Source of the DNA: JAHIKV01 sp963733145
GTDB taxonomy: Bacteria; Planctomycetota; Planctomycetia; Pirellulales; Thermoguttaceae
Assembly: GCA_963733145.1 (NCBI GenBank)
Contig: CAVTCJ010000008.1
Coordinates: 124,001 to 188,000, forward strand
DNA: 64,000 nt
Direction of reading: 5' to 3'
How positions within the stretch are numbered: position 1 is the first letter of the stretch; the number at the start of each line of letters is the position of its first letter. Position numbers and translations under genes: made by a program. The notes beneath the pieces were generated by a model. The model did no database searches, was not told the origin of the DNA, and worked only from the letters and a program-made list of their open reading frames with translations. Below, piece by piece: positions 9,215 through 19,830 of the stretch.

Positions 9215-10216
9215 CTACTGAGTCCTGGCAACGCGGAAGCCCGCGATGAAGATGAACTGGAAATCCGGCCCGCCCCTATAGCGAGTGGCGGAACTGGAGT
9301 TGACCGGCCAGTTGAGCCAGGAACCGCCCCGAAGGATATGGGCATCTCCGGCGCCTGGGCCGGTTGGGTCGTTTACGGGAGACTTGCCGTAGTAGTCCTT
9401 GCCATACCAATCCGCGCACCACTGCCAGGCATTGCCGTGCATGTCGTAGAGTCCGAAGGCGTTGGGCTTGAATTGGCCCACCGGCGCCGTGAACACGTAG
9501 CCGTCGCCGGCTCTGATCGTGTATTTCCAGTCCGGGAACGCCGCCTTGCCCGTCGCATCGGCGACGTTGCCCACCTTGGCCAGCGTCTCCGGGTCGTCGC
9601 CGCTATTGTACCGCGTTTTCGTTCCGGCCCGGCAGGCGTATTCCCACTGCGCCTCGCTCGGCAGTTGGTAGGTTTTTCCTTCCTTGCCGCTGAGCCATTT
9701 GCAGAAGGCCAGCGCGTCGTTCCAGCTTACGATCACCACCGGGTGCTCGTCGGTCTGCTTGAAACCCGCGAAACGCCAGGAATAATACTTGCTGAACATG
9801 AACTCCTGCTTCTCGAGGTTCCAGCTCCAGGCCCCCGGCCTTTCGCCCTTCTCCGCATCCGTTTTGTACCCGGAATCCTTGACGAACTGGCGGAACTGGC
9901 CCCGCGTGACATGGTACGTGCCCAGATAGAACGGTTTGGTGATTCGCACCCGGTGTTGCGGATGTTCGACCTTGAAATGTGCGGCCCGCAGATTATCCAT
10001 GCCGTAGTTCTTCTTGAAGAAGGCAACGGTGTCCTCCGCCGGCTCGCCGCTGCCCATCATAAACTCGCCCGCAGGGACGAGCGTCAGCTTCATGCCGATG
10101 GAGTTGGTGATTTGCCTCTCGCCGCCGGCCGCCTTGGGCTCCTCCGCTATTGCGAAGCTGAGACTGCCGAGTGCGGCCAGGGCCGCCAAAGCCGCTGTAC
10201 ATGTTTGCCGGAACAT
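9215..10216 (-). CDS. FGE/SUMF1-domain secreted protein
   Basis: 333 residues from ATG 10216, with aaggag 9 bases upstream, chosen over an upstream ATG at 10270 because it begins a clean signal peptide (MFRQTCTAALAALAALGSLS, cleavage after AIA). The rest is one formylglycine-generating-enzyme-like domain: NSIGMKLTLVPAGEFMMGS, QLPSEAQWEYACRAGT, FGLYDMHGNAWQWCADWY, HILRGGSWLNWP, and a final RYRGG...GFRVAR. In true FGE two cysteines follow the RGGS block; here that part reads NWPVNSSSATRYR with none, so it probably does not mature sulfatases. In planctomycetes such SUMF1 proteins are often surface proteins of unknown role. Stands alone between repeats. Confidence 0.85.
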   Translation of the reverse strand: MFRQTCTAALAALAALGSLSFAIAEEPKAAGGERQITNSIGMKLTLVPAGEFMMGSGEPAEDTVAFFKKNYGMDNLRAAHFKVEHPQHRVRITKPFYLGTYHVTRGQFRQFVKDSGYKTDAEKGERPGAWSWNLEKQEFMFSKYYSWRFAGFKQTDEHPVVIVSWNDALAFCKWLSGKEGKTYQLPSEAQWEYACRAGTKTRYNSGDDPETLAKVGNVADATGKAAFPDWKYTIRAGDGYVFTAPVGQFKPNAFGLYDMHGNAWQWCADWYGKDYYGKSPVNDPTGPGAGDAHILRGGSWLNWPVNSSSATRYRGGPDFQFIFIAGFRVARTQ

Positions 10217-10494
10217 GGATCGAATCTCCTTGGGCCAATACCGTTGCCGGAGAGCGCCCCAACGCACCACGCCGGCGGCTGAGAACGCCTCGCGGGATTA
10301 CAGGATAGCCTACTGGCAGTTCCGGTTGCCGTCAATCACCGTAGAAGGCGACACTTGACCGTGCCTGGACACGAATCCGAGTCGGAAATCCCCACCAGGA
10401 GTGGAGATGAAGTTGCCACTCGACATATTGCCTGAATCATCTCAATTTGATTGCCGTTACCTCTTTCCGGTCGGAGCAACATAATCCGGATTAC

Positions 10495-11125
10495 CTATCC
10501 CACGCCCTGCGGCGCAGAACCGCCGGGATCGAAGCGGAACACCGGCGGCTCCATTGCATAGCGATCGAACCCGCGCCGTAAATCGATGTCCTGGTCCGCC
10601 GATGACGCAAAGACATAAGCCTGTGCGGCGTTGGCCAATGCTTGAAGCATCGCGTCGCATCCATGCACTATCCGGCAACAATGAAATTCGATGCGCGGCA
10701 AGACCCGATTGATGGGAGTCGTGGGACTCGCGGGCGAACCGGAATAAGGGTGACTCCACCGCGATACAATCTGATTGAAACACACCACATCGGAACTTTC
10801 CATGCGAGCGCCGAGTTGAACACTGAAGGCGGCGGTGACTGCTCCCGGCAAGCTGCCGTGGGCTTCGATACGGATCAGATCCACCGCCCCGCGATTGGAT
10901 TGCTGGAGGATGCCGCGGACCACAAAATCCATCGTATCCTCCGCGCCAATCAGCGAGAAGAGCGGCCATCTCTCGTCCGCATGTCCCGGCCTCGGCCGCA
11001 GAAGGGGCGGACGCATCCCCGGCCGCTCAAACCGCAGGACTTTATTGACGCGATCGTTACGCGCGAAAGGCCATGGTAAAAATCCGCGGCGAACGCTGGT
11101 CTACCAGATAGAGGTTAAGTCCCAT
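10495..11125 (-). CDS. DUF4347/CHAT-like protein, one frameshift
   Basis: Start at ATG 11125, preceded by aggagg 6 bases away (MGLNLYLVDQRSPRIFTMAF). The frame breaks near 11066 (tttcgcgcgtaacgat) and resumes as NDRVNKVLRFERPGM, ending TAG or TGA-bounded at 10495; joined length about 209 residues. The core shows IRIEAHGSLPG around residue 75 and LPRIEFHCCRIVHG around residue 135, followed by LQALANAAQAYVFASSADQ. This order of HG, then a Cys in a beta strand, then ALA-A-A-V-AS matches DUF4347 and distantly CHAT caspase-like domains. No signal peptide. The next minus-strand gene upstream is a K+ channel, 150 bp away. The assignment is by eye and should be treated as tentative. Confidence 0.55.
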
Positions 11126-11277
11126 GATTGCCTCCTAACGTCTCCGAACGCCGCGCGGCGCTCGGGACATGCGGAAAGGGTTGGGGAAAAGGGTACGTCA
11201 CTGGTTTCGGAAAATGCTCGGAAAAGTGGACTACACAGATTATGCTTTGCCGGTTTGCCATGATCAGTGCCGCCCAT

Positions 11278-12004
11278 TTACGGCCCTGTAGTTGGCTTAT
11301 CCCACATAACCTGCGTCACTTTGAATCCCACCAGTCCCGCCACAAGGATAGCGAGGTAGAACTGGCCCGTAATGGCCTCCATCCAGGCCAATGTCCGGGC
11401 CAGCGGCGTAGTGGGCGTCACGTCTCCATATCCCACGGTGGTCAGGGTAATGAAGCTGAAATAGCCGAGGTCGCCGCGGTCCACTCGCGCGGCTACGGCC
11501 GGGGAGCCTTCCGAGGCGGGCATACGGAAAGACCCCGGCGATGCCGTCTCGACAGCAGAGTACAGAACGGTCCAGATGATGCCTAAGAGGAGATAGCCGC
11601 AGACGACTCCAAAAATGGCATCGCCCGATACTTGTTTGCGCAAAGACTGCGTGCAATATCCCGTACAGGACGAGGCCGAAAAAGCAAGCCGCCGCCAGAT
11701 GCGAGGCGATCAGGAGAACTTGGCCGGCCGATCCGCCCAGCGCGCGGCTCGTCCAAACACCCAGAAAGGCCGCCATTCCCAACCCGATTGCCATTCTTCG
11801 GTGATCTTTTTCCTCAAAGGCCAGCAATATCACCGCGGCAATCAACAGCGAGAAGAAAACGTCGAACGATCTTCCCTCCTCAACCAAGCCTGACGTGAGC
11901 GGCGGCGCCACGGCAAGCAACAGCGAGGCCAAGAGCACAATGGCGAATCGCCAGCGCCGACTGGTGGGAACGCGGGCGGCAACTTGCTCCGGCTGTGGGC
12001 TCAT
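11278..12004 (-). CDS. Potassium channel-like membrane protein, one frameshift
   Basis: Starts at ATG 12004 with ggggag upstream (MSPQPEQVAARVPTSRRWRF). About 242 residues when joined. Hydrophobic segments near residues 20-40, 50-65, 75-90 and 105-125 precede the pore module. The frame shifts near 11640 (HAVFAQ then QVSGDAIFGVVCGYLLLG). The final module is a two-helix pore with the K+ selectivity filter: FSFITLTTVGYGDVTPTTP, then a second helix GQFYLAILVAGLVGF. No C-terminal ligand-binding domain is present. The 3' end of the RND pump gene lies upstream on the same strand, 155 bp away. Confidence 0.8.
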
Positions 12005-12158
12005 GGGCGGTTCTCCCCTGCGACGGTTCTGAAAGCGATGCCGGCGAAGTCTTTTCGAGCGGCGCCGGCGGCATTGGAGCGAATTGCATTGGCCGCGATT
12101 TTCCGGGGCCGGGCGCCACGGTTCAACGGCCGCGCTGATGACTCCACGGTATGGTTCC

Positions 12159-15100
12159 TCAATCCTTCGGCGGCGAGATTCGGTAGAACAGGGCATACAG
12201 GGTCGGCACCATGACCATCGTCAGCATCGAGCCGACGATCAGCCCGAAGAAGATCGTGACGGCCAGCGCCACCCAGAACACGTCCTGCAACATCGGCAAC
12301 ACGCCGAGCACGGTGGTCCCGGCCGCGTTGATCACGGGGTTCAACCGCGACACGGCCGCCTCGACGACCGCGTTGTAGGGCGCGAGTCCGCGTGTGAGAT
12401 TGGAATTGACCTCGTCCAACAAGCACCACGGCGTTCTTGATCATCATTCCCGAGAGACTCATGGCGCCCAAAAGCGCGATGAATCCGAACGGCGTTCCGG
12501 TCATCAGCAGCCCGGACGTAATGCCGATCATCACGAAGGGAATGACCAGGATGCAGATCAGCATGGGCCGGAATCCATTGAACAGGGCCACGAGGATGAA
12601 CAACATGATCACCACCGCCGGGACAATTCCCGGAACCAGCGCCTCCTGCGACTGCTTGGCGCTCCAATACTCGCCGTCCCAGTCCAGCCGGTAGCCGGGC
12701 GGAAGCTCGATCGCCTCGAACTTGGCCAGCACGGCGTTGCGCAGCGTCGGCGCCGTCACCCCGTTGGGCGAGCACTGCACGGTAATCGCCCTCCGGCGGT
12801 CCCACCGCCAGATGATCGGATCTTCCCAAGGCATGGCGATGCCGTCGACGACCTGCGAGACGGGAACGGTGTGACTCGACAAACTCGGCGTGATCTGCAA
12901 ATCTTCCAGCGACGTGGCGGCGCGCTGCCGCTCCTGGGCGACGTTGCGGGCGACGATCGGGATCAGGTCGTCCCCCTGCCGGATACTGTCCGACCACGAC
13001 GCCGTCGGAGGCCCGCCGCGTCGTTCGGGCCAGATCGTCGCGCGACACGCGGGCCCAGCGGCCGCGCTCCTGGTTGTAACGCGGGGCCAGCGCTTCGAAC
13101 GCGCTCGCGCCAGTTGGTGCGGACTTCTTTGGCGTAGGGACTGCCGCGCAGAATGTTTACGCCTTCTTCCGCCAGACGGCGAAGCGTCGTCGGATCGGCG
13201 TTGGCGGGTCCGCTGAAACGGGCCTCGATCTTCCAGTCGTCAAACGCTCCCACGGCGTACTTCCGCACGCGAACCATCGCCTCGGGGACGTTTTCGCGGA
13301 CCCAGGCATCGGTGTCCGCGAATAAGCTGATCCACGCCCGCCAGCGTCTTCGTATTGACGATCAACTGCGCGTAGGACGTGTTTGGATCTTCGGCGCTGA
13401 CGGGCAGATAGAATCGCGGCGGCCCCTTGCCGATGAATGAGCTGACCGAGGCCACTGCCGGATTGCCCTGCAGGTATTGCTCGATTTTCTTTACTCCGTT
13501 GCTGGTCGCCTGAATGCGAGTCCCCTCCGGCGCCCAGTAGTCGATCATGATCTGCCGCCGGCTGGAGTCGGGAAAGTAGAGTTGCGGCACGAAGCGAAAG
13601 CCCGCAAGGGAGACGGCCAGCAGTCCGACCATGCTCCCCAGGAATAGCACGCGATAGCGGATCGCCAGGGACAGCACTTGGCGGAACCGCTGATAGAACT
13701 TCCCTTCGTAAGGTGAGGCCGCCGTCCGTCCCGGTTTAGGTGACGGGCAGCATGGCCATGCACAGCAGCGGCGCGATTGTCTGGCAGAAGACCCAACTCA
13801 AGAGCAGCGACATGGCCACGACCGTAAACAGGCTGCCGGCATACTCGCCCGTGTCGTACTTCGAGGCGAAGATCGGGTAGAAGGCCATGCAGGCGACCAC
13901 CGTGGCCCCCAGCAGCGGCCAAGCCGGCCCGCTGGCCGCTTCGATGGCGGCCTGTTTTCGATCCATGCCCTGAGCGATGCGGACCATGATGCCGTCGGTG
14001 ACGACAATCGCGTTGTCGACCATCATCCCCATGGCGATGATCAGCGCGCCCAGCGAGACCCGTTGGAGGTCGATGCCGGCGATGGCCATCACGATGAACG
14101 CACCCAGGATCGGAAACACCAGGCCGCTGATCCCGATGATGATTCCCGCACGCAGCCCCATGGTGAAGGCCAACAGGGCCAACACGATCGCGACGGCCTC
14201 CAGGAGGCTGACCATGAAGGCCCGGATCGACTCGGTTACCTGGTCGGATTGCCACGAGATGCGGTCGACGCTGATGCCGACCGGGAGGTCGGCGAGCAAT
14301 TCGGCCAGCCGGCGGTCGATGGCTTGTCCCACTTTGACCACGTTCGCACCCGAGCTGGGCGCCAGTGCCAGGGCGATGGCCTGCCGGCCGTTGTGGCGCA
14401 GGAGTTGATTCGGCGGGTCCACATAACCGGTCGATACCGTGGCGAAATCGCGGATGCGAAGGATCTCGTTGCGGCCTGCCGTCGGATCGGCGATCGCCAG
14501 GTCGCCGATGTCTTCGGGCGACTGGAACTCGCCGGTCGGGGCCACGCGGATCCGCCGCGTGAGGTAATCCACCCGCCCGGCATCGACCACCATATTCTGC
14601 GACTGAAGCGTCTGCATCATCTGTTCCGAGGTCAGTCCCAACGCGGCGAGCTGCGCCGTAGAAACGTCGATGTAGATCGCGTTTATCTTGCACTCCCCAG
14701 AGGTCGACCCGGGCCACGCCCGGCACAACGCTCAACTCCTTGCGCATGTCCTTGACGTAGCGTTCCAATTCGGCATAGTTGTACCCGTCGCTGCTGACGG
14801 CCAGGAGAAAGCCGAATACATTGCCGAAATCGTCGCCGACCTTCGGTTTGCCGGCGCCGGGCGGCAGCGAGCCTTCCACGTCCCGGACCTTCTTGCGCAG
14901 CACGTCCCAGACTTGAGGGAGCTGGTCGGACCAGTAGTTGCTTTTGATGTCGACCTTGATGATCGACAGACCCGGCGCGGGAATTGGAGTAGACGTTCTT
15001 CAGCTCCGCCATCTCTTGGAGCTTGGTTTCAATCTTGTCGGTGATTTCCAGTTCGACCTGCCGGGCGCTGGCCCCGGGATAGGTGGTCGTGATGACGGCG

Positions 15101-15231
15101 GTCTTCACCGAGAACTCCGGGTCTTCCAACTGGCCGAGTTGGAGGTAGCAGAACACGCCGCCGGCCACGATCAGACATATTCCGAAGTAGACGATCGCCC
15201 GCTTTTCAATCGAGATCGCGGCAAGATTCAT
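12159..15231 (-). CDS. RND efflux pump inner-membrane transporter, multiple frameshifts
   Basis: Proton-driven multidrug or solvent exporter of the AcrB/HAE1 type, working with the adaptor encoded just upstream. The 3073 bp equal about 1024 residues, the normal RND length, and every part is present: MNLAAISIEKRAIVYFGICL (TM1), TTTYPGASARQVELEIT, NMVVDAGRVDYLTRRIRVAP, GMMVDNAIVVTDGIMVRIAQ in TM4 with the proton-relay Asp, second-half TM start MLSLAIRYRVLFLGSMVGLL, and SGMMIKNAVVLLDEVN near the end. The reading frame changes about seven times (near 14977, 14692, 13735, 13330, 13105, 12985 and 12422). Conserved sequence on both sides of every break suggests recent decay or consensus indels rather than old loss. 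It starts 4 bp after the adaptor stop, so the two are one operon. Confidence 0.9.
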
Positions 15232-15235
15232 GGCG

Positions 15236-16497
15236 TCACCAACTTCCTTCCTGGAGTATCTTCACCTGTTGGCCGTCCTGGAGCGAATGCACGCCGGCGG
15301 TGACCACCCATTCGCCGAGCTTGAGTCCCTTGGCGATTCTGATGCCTTCGGGGGTCAATTCGCCCGTCGTCACCGGCCGCCGGGCGACTTTCTGATTGCC
15401 CTCGTCAACCACCCAGATGTAGCTCTTTTCGCCGGCGGCGTCGGTGAAGACGGCGCCGGGCGGGACGATAACGTCCCGGGCCACGGCCTTTCCCTCCGTC
15501 TCCGGCAGAGCGCGAACCACCGCCGCCATTCCCGGCAGGACTTGCACGTCCGCGGGTTGGTCCACTTCAACGGTGACGGGATAGGTGCGGGTGGTTTGCG
15601 AAGCCTCGGCGCCGACCTTCGTAATCCGGCCGACGAACTCCCTGCCCGGAAAAGCATCGAACCGGCAAGCCGCTTTTTTCACCAGCGGCGCCAGCGAGAT
15701 GAGGCTCTCGGGCACCTGAATGGTGACCTCGATTTTCGAGATGTCCAGCAGCCGCGCAACCGGCTGCTTGGCCTGGACCGTCTGATAGTTGTCGACGTAT
15801 CGCGCCGCCACGTTGCCGCCAAACGGCGCATTGAGCACGGTGTAATCCAGTTGGTTTTTGGCGGTGGAGACCGTCGCCTGCAAGGCCTTGATTTCGGCGC
15901 GTTTGGCTTCAAGGTCCTCGGGCCGCGCCCCTTTCAGGCCGATATTGAGGTCCTCCTTCGCATTTTTGAGCTTTGCGACCGTCCGGTCGCGCCGCGCAAG
16001 GCTGATGTCGAAATCGGATTGGCTGATCACCTTCTTGGGCAGAAGCTGCACGTTTCGCTGATATTCCGCTTCTGCCTGCCGAAAGGAAGCCTCCGCTTCG
16101 GACACGGCGGCCTTGAGTTGTTCGATCTCTTCGGGCCGGGCCCCATGCTGCATGGCCGATAGATTTGCCTGCTCGCGCGCAGAGTGCCCCGGGCGCTATC
16201 CAGCGTGGCCTGAAAATCCCGCGGATCGATCGAGGCAATAACGTCCCCCTTCTTTACCTTGCTCCCTACGTCCACCGGCAACGATACCAGCGGCCCCGAC
16301 ACCCGGAACGAGAGATCCACCTCCTCCTTGGCTTTTGCCCTGCCGGGGAACTCACGACCCTGAATGGCCTTTATATCTCCCACCTTGATCGCACGAACCG
16401 GTCTTATCGGCTCCTGTTCGGAGGCAGACTTCCGGCACCCGGCGGACATCAGCACGGCGAGCAGGCAGGCGCCTGCTGCATATGATTTTGGCGTCAT
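15236..16497 (-). CDS. RND efflux periplasmic adaptor lipoprotein, one frameshift
   Basis: Membrane-fusion protein that links the RND pump to an outer-membrane channel. ATG 16497 starts a lipoprotein signal (MTPKSYAAGACLLAVLMSAGC, lipobox MSAGC). Then comes the first half of the biotinyl-like domain (VDVGSKVKKGDVIASIDPRD), a frame change near 16155, a helical hairpin (EIEQLKAAVSEAEASFRQAE), the second lipoyl half (YTVLNAPFGGNVAARYVDNY), a beta-barrel part and a membrane-proximal end (GVHSLQDGQQVKILQ). Joined length about 420 residues, usual for the family. No outer-membrane TolC-like gene lies nearby. Confidence 0.88.
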
Positions 16498-17039
16498 CGA
16501 TTCTACTCCCTTTCAATACTTGCGACGCGCTCGGAAAGCGGCGCCGGGTGCGGTAATCGGTAATTGAAATTCATGGCCTTGTTGACGGCGCCTAGATCCA
16601 CGTCCGGTCTTCTTCGGCGTAGCTCACGCGGCTCTTCTCTGCAAGCAAGTTATTTTGTCATTCACCAGCCCAGTGAAGGAGTCGCATGGTCGCGGGACTA
16701 AGGATCGGGGAATCAATAATTGTCATCCTGAGCGCAGCCAAGGATCTCCGTGCATCCGAACCAGATCCTTCGCTACGCTCAGGATGACTGCCAATTCCGA
16801 CAGTTATTGATTCGCCCATCCTAATCCCGGCAGCCCTAAAATAACGGCCAACGAGGAGATAAACACAAAGATGAGCCTATCTTTTGCCTACATAAATGTC
16901 AAGAAGCCGTCCAAACGGGGATCGTCTATCCGATCTGGCACCGCAGGGCCGGTGGACAGGGAGTCGGGAGGGGACCGAGATGTAACTCGATCCAGGCAAC
17001 GGAGCCATTCCTCGTTTCATCTTACCTTTCCAGCCTCGC
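16498..17039. repeat. Intergenic region with gtcatcctgagcgcagcc palindrome
   Basis: The space between the adaptor start and the MetE-like stop has no gene I can support. At 16721-16791 is a divergent copy of the gtcattctgagc palindrome, here gtcatcctgagcgcagccaa with the inverted arm ttcgctacgctcaggatgac, flanked by attgattc-like bases that also edge the ggggacag elements. Confidence 0.6.
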
Positions 17040-18234
17040 CTACGATTTTGGCACGATGTCAATCTGCAGGGCCGGATCGGCGGCGGCGACGTAGGTCGTC
17101 GGCAGGCCCAGTTCCCGGCGAACGATGTTGGCGCCCTGGGCAATGGCCGACGGCCTTGTAGAAGGCAATCTCGCGGTTGCAGCCCTGGCGGCCAAACCCG
17201 CAGTCGCTCGACACGATGAGCTGTTCCGACCGGGATGTACTTCAGCGCCCGGCGGATTTCGGCGGCGACCTCCTCGGGCCGGTCGGCCTGGAGGGTGCGA
17301 TGGCTCACCGCGCCGATGGCCACCTTCTTCTTCAGGCCGTTTCTGAACGGGGCGAACAGCTCGATGTCCTGGAAGTTCCGGTCCTTCATCTCGACGGTCC
17401 AGATGTCGCCCTTGCACCGCTCCAGGTACAGCTCGATCGAGGCCGCGTAACTCGTGTCCTCGCGGACGCGCTGCATGTTGGGATTGCCCCAGCAGGTGTG
17501 AATCCAGATTTCCACGTCGTCCAGGCCCTCGACCTCGCGGTTGTAGGCGTCGATCATGAACTTCGTCTGCTCGTCGTCCTTGCCGAACGTGTTGGCCATG
17601 AAGTGGAAGCACGGCTCTTCGATCTGGATGCTCTTGCAGCCGGCGTCGCGCAGGGCCAGCAGCTCCTTGTTCATCGCCACGGCCAGGTCCCAGATCACTT
17701 CGCGTTTGTCCTTGTACTTGGGCGTGTGGATGTCGAGGAACAGGCTCATCACCTGGGAGCAGCAGGTGCCGAACCTGACCGGCTTGCGAGTCTTGGCCTG
17801 CGTCATGCGCCAAATCTTGTCGTAGTCGAGCGGGCGGTGCTCGATCTTGTCGACCACCCGCGGCCAGCGCCAACCGGTGTAGATTTCGTGCAGCATGGTG
17901 CCGGGCGGGTACTTCAGCCAATCGGAGCGGGTCTCCTCGGCCTGCAGGAAGTCGCCCTCCAGCCCGGTCCAGCGCTGCAAGGGATAATGGTGCCAGGCCC
18001 GGCCGGCCAGGTCTTCGTCGCAGTGGTAGTCGCCGTGGGTGAGGATGTCCAGCCCGGCGCGGTCCTCATCGCTGACGACCACGGCCAGCGCGTCCTGAAA
18101 CTTCTCGCGGAAGCGGACGTCCATCATGCACGTGTCCAAGGGCTTGCCCCACATGCTCACGTCGAACCAGCGGGGCGCGGCCATGAACCGGTAACTGTCG
18201 CGGGCAATATCTGATCGGCTGTAGCGGTGAACAT
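17040..18234 (-). CDS. Cobalamin-independent methionine synthase-like protein, frameshifted
   Basis: MetE C-terminal/UROD-like fold, about 397 residues. I place the start at ATG 18234: it gives MFTATADQILPATVTGSWPRP, the usual beginning of short MetE-like proteins, followed by a frame change near 18172 into RWFDVSMWGKPLDT. Further blocks: SIQIEEPCFHFMANT, EIWIHTCWGNPNMQRV, DRNFQDIELFAPF, and VSSDCGFGRQGCNREIAF with the zinc-ligand Cys. Two more shifts occur near 17228 and 17155; the end is ADPALQIDIVPKS with TAG at 17040. This short family acts on C1-transfer or methyl donors other than methyl-THF-triglutamate in some lineages, so exact substrate is open. No riboswitch was recognised upstream. 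Confidence 0.8.
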
Positions 18235-18515
18235 TGAATGCCTCATTAATTGTGGCGTTGGCCCAGGGAACTGCGGCTCAGCCGGGCACAAGGATTTAGT
18301 TTTGCACTAATGTTAGGAACGAGGCGGGCAAAGGTCAAACGCGGCCATGTGAATGAAGAGCTTGGCCTGGAGATGCGGCTATAAGCGGCCGAGGCCAGCC
18401 GACGGGCCGGGAACTGCAATTGCACCGGTCCCCATTTCCGGCGGCCAACGAGGAAAATGGCCCAAAACCGGGCGTGACATTTCCTCTTGGTGGGGTAAAA
18501 TAATGAAATTCACGC

Positions 18516-19184
18516 ATGACTACTCCACCGTCCAATTCGACGATCGGCGTGCTGGCCAGCGGCGGGCTGGATAGCTGCATCCTCGTCGCGCACCTGCTGA
18601 GGCAGGGCCGACGGGTGCGCCCGTTCTATGTCCGCTGCCAACTGATCTGGGAAGAGGCCGAACTGTCCGGGCTGAAGGCGTTCTTGCGGTCGCTGGCCGC
18701 GCCCGAATTAGAGGAACTGGTAACGCTCGATCTGCCGCTCGGCGACCTCTACGGCCGGCATTGGAGCGTCGACGGCCGGGACGCCCCCGACGCCAGAACG
18801 CCCGCCGGAGCGGTCTACTTGCCCGGCCGCAACGCCCTGCTGGCGATCAAACCGGCGATCTGGTGCGGCATGAACGGCATCGAGCAACTGGCGCTGGCCG
18901 TGTTGGCCGGAAATCCCTTCGCCGACGCCACCGAGGATTTTTTCGGCGGCCTGGCCACGACCTTGGAGCGGGCCACGGGCAACCAGGTGCGGATTGTCTG
19001 CCCCTTCGCCCGATTGGCGAAGCGAGAGGTCGTGCTGCTGGGCCGTGGTTTGCCGTTGGAATTGACGTTTTCCTGCCTCTCGCCGCATGACGGTTTGCAC
19101 TGCGGGCAATGCAACAAGTGCGCCGAACGCCAGGAGGCGTTCCGTTCCCTGGAGATACGCGATCCGACGCAATATGCAAACTGA
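18516..19184 (+). CDS. queC: 7-cyano-7-deazaguanine synthase (QueC)
   Basis: ATP-dependent enzyme that converts 7-carboxy-7-deazaguanine to preQ0 in queuosine synthesis, in the cytoplasm. 222 residues. The PP-loop is at residues 12-19 (ASGGLDSC), the substrate region PGRNALLAIKPAI lies near residue 108, and the C-terminal zinc site is CLSPHDGLHCGQCNKCAERQ with four Cys. A -10-like taaaat stands at 18496-18501, 15 bases before the ATG. queD follows on the same strand after a 220-bp gap holding a repeat. queE and queF are not in the window. Confidence 0.88.
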   Translation: MTTPPSNSTIGVLASGGLDSCILVAHLLRQGRRVRPFYVRCQLIWEEAELSGLKAFLRSLAAPELEELVTLDLPLGDLYGRHWSVDGRDAPDARTPAGAVYLPGRNALLAIKPAIWCGMNGIEQLALAVLAGNPFADATEDFFGGLATTLERATGNQVRIVCPFARLAKREVVLLGRGLPLELTFSCLSPHDGLHCGQCNKCAERQEAFRSLEIRDPTQYAN

Positions 19185-19202
19185 GCGGTCGTCAAAAAAG
19201 CT

Positions 19203-19300
19203 ACATGTAGCACAGCCGCCCTCGGCGGTGCAAATCGCCCTGGACAGCCGGGGGCGGCTGTCCTACATATACCGAAGTTGTTTTTGGACGATAACAGAGA
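19203..19300. repeat. cagccgccctcggcggtg / ggggcggctgtcc repeat between queC and queD
   Basis: Inverted copy of the family seen at 6805-6940, containing tcgccctggacagccggggg and the flank tacatataccgaagttgttt. It separates two genes that would otherwise be a compact operon. It is followed by gatggggtggcagttaaactgccaccccaac, a second small palindrome at 19350-19380 that may act as a hairpin. Confidence 0.75.
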
Positions 19301-19404
19301 GTGTTGAATTGATCTGTGATTGCGAAGCCGCAAGCGGATGATCCCACGTGATGGGGTGGCAGTTAAACTGCCACCCCAACGCTCACCTCTAACCTCTGAC
19401 CACC

Positions 19405-19830
19405 ATGTTCAATGTCTCGCGCCAAATTGACTTCTGCTACGGACATCGGCTGTTGAACTACGCGGGCAAGTGCTGCCACCTGCACGGACACAACGGCCGA
19501 CTCATCATCGGCTTCGACGCCGGTCGTCTGGACGAGCGCGGCATGGTGCTCGATTTCACCGAGATCAAACGGGTGGTGAGCAGTTGGATCGACGAGAACC
19601 TCGATCACCGCATGATCCTCGAGCGCTCGGACCCGGCCGTGCCGGCGCTCGAAGAGTTGGGCGAGCCGCTGTTCCTGATGGACGAAAGTCCGACCGCGGA
19701 GAACCTCGCCAAGCTGATCTTCGACGTGGCCCTGGCCGCCGGGCTTCCGGTCCGCGAGGTCCGGCTATGGGAGACGCCGCACTGCGTGGCGGCTTACCGG
19801 CTGGAAGACGACGGTCCGCGGGACGTGTGA
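19405..19830 (+). CDS. queD: 6-carboxytetrahydropterin synthase (QueD)
   Basis: Makes 6-carboxy-5,6,7,8-tetrahydropterin from dihydroneopterin triphosphate, the first dedicated step toward queuosine. 141 residues. Zinc-binding histidines are visible: FCYGHRL near residue 14 and HLHGHNGRL near residue 30; WETPHCVAAY near residue 123 carries the catalytic His/Glu segment. Start ATG 19405 (MFNVSRQIDFCYGHRL) fits the family N-terminus. No clear Shine-Dalgarno is seen. The C-terminal extension ELGEPLFLMDESPTAENLAK is normal for this branch. Confidence 0.88.
   Translation: MFNVSRQIDFCYGHRLLNYAGKCCHLHGHNGRLIIGFDAGRLDERGMVLDFTEIKRVVSSWIDENLDHRMILERSDPAVPALEELGEPLFLMDESPTAENLAKLIFDVALAAGLPVREVRLWETPHCVAAYRLEDDGPRDV

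Noticed and set aside
9086..10282. Plus-strand frame of 398 codons opposite the FGE-like gene
   Set aside because: The FGE-like protein on the other strand has a signal peptide, ribosome site and full domain; this one has none.
13545..14903. A single long minus-strand frame of 452 codons inside the RND region
   Set aside because: Only its first part is RND protein; after 14700 it runs out of frame with the conserved pump sequence, so it is a product of the frameshifts.
18235..18515. SAM or cobalamin riboswitch between the MetE-like gene and queC
   Set aside because: I looked for the known conserved cores on both strands and saw none.
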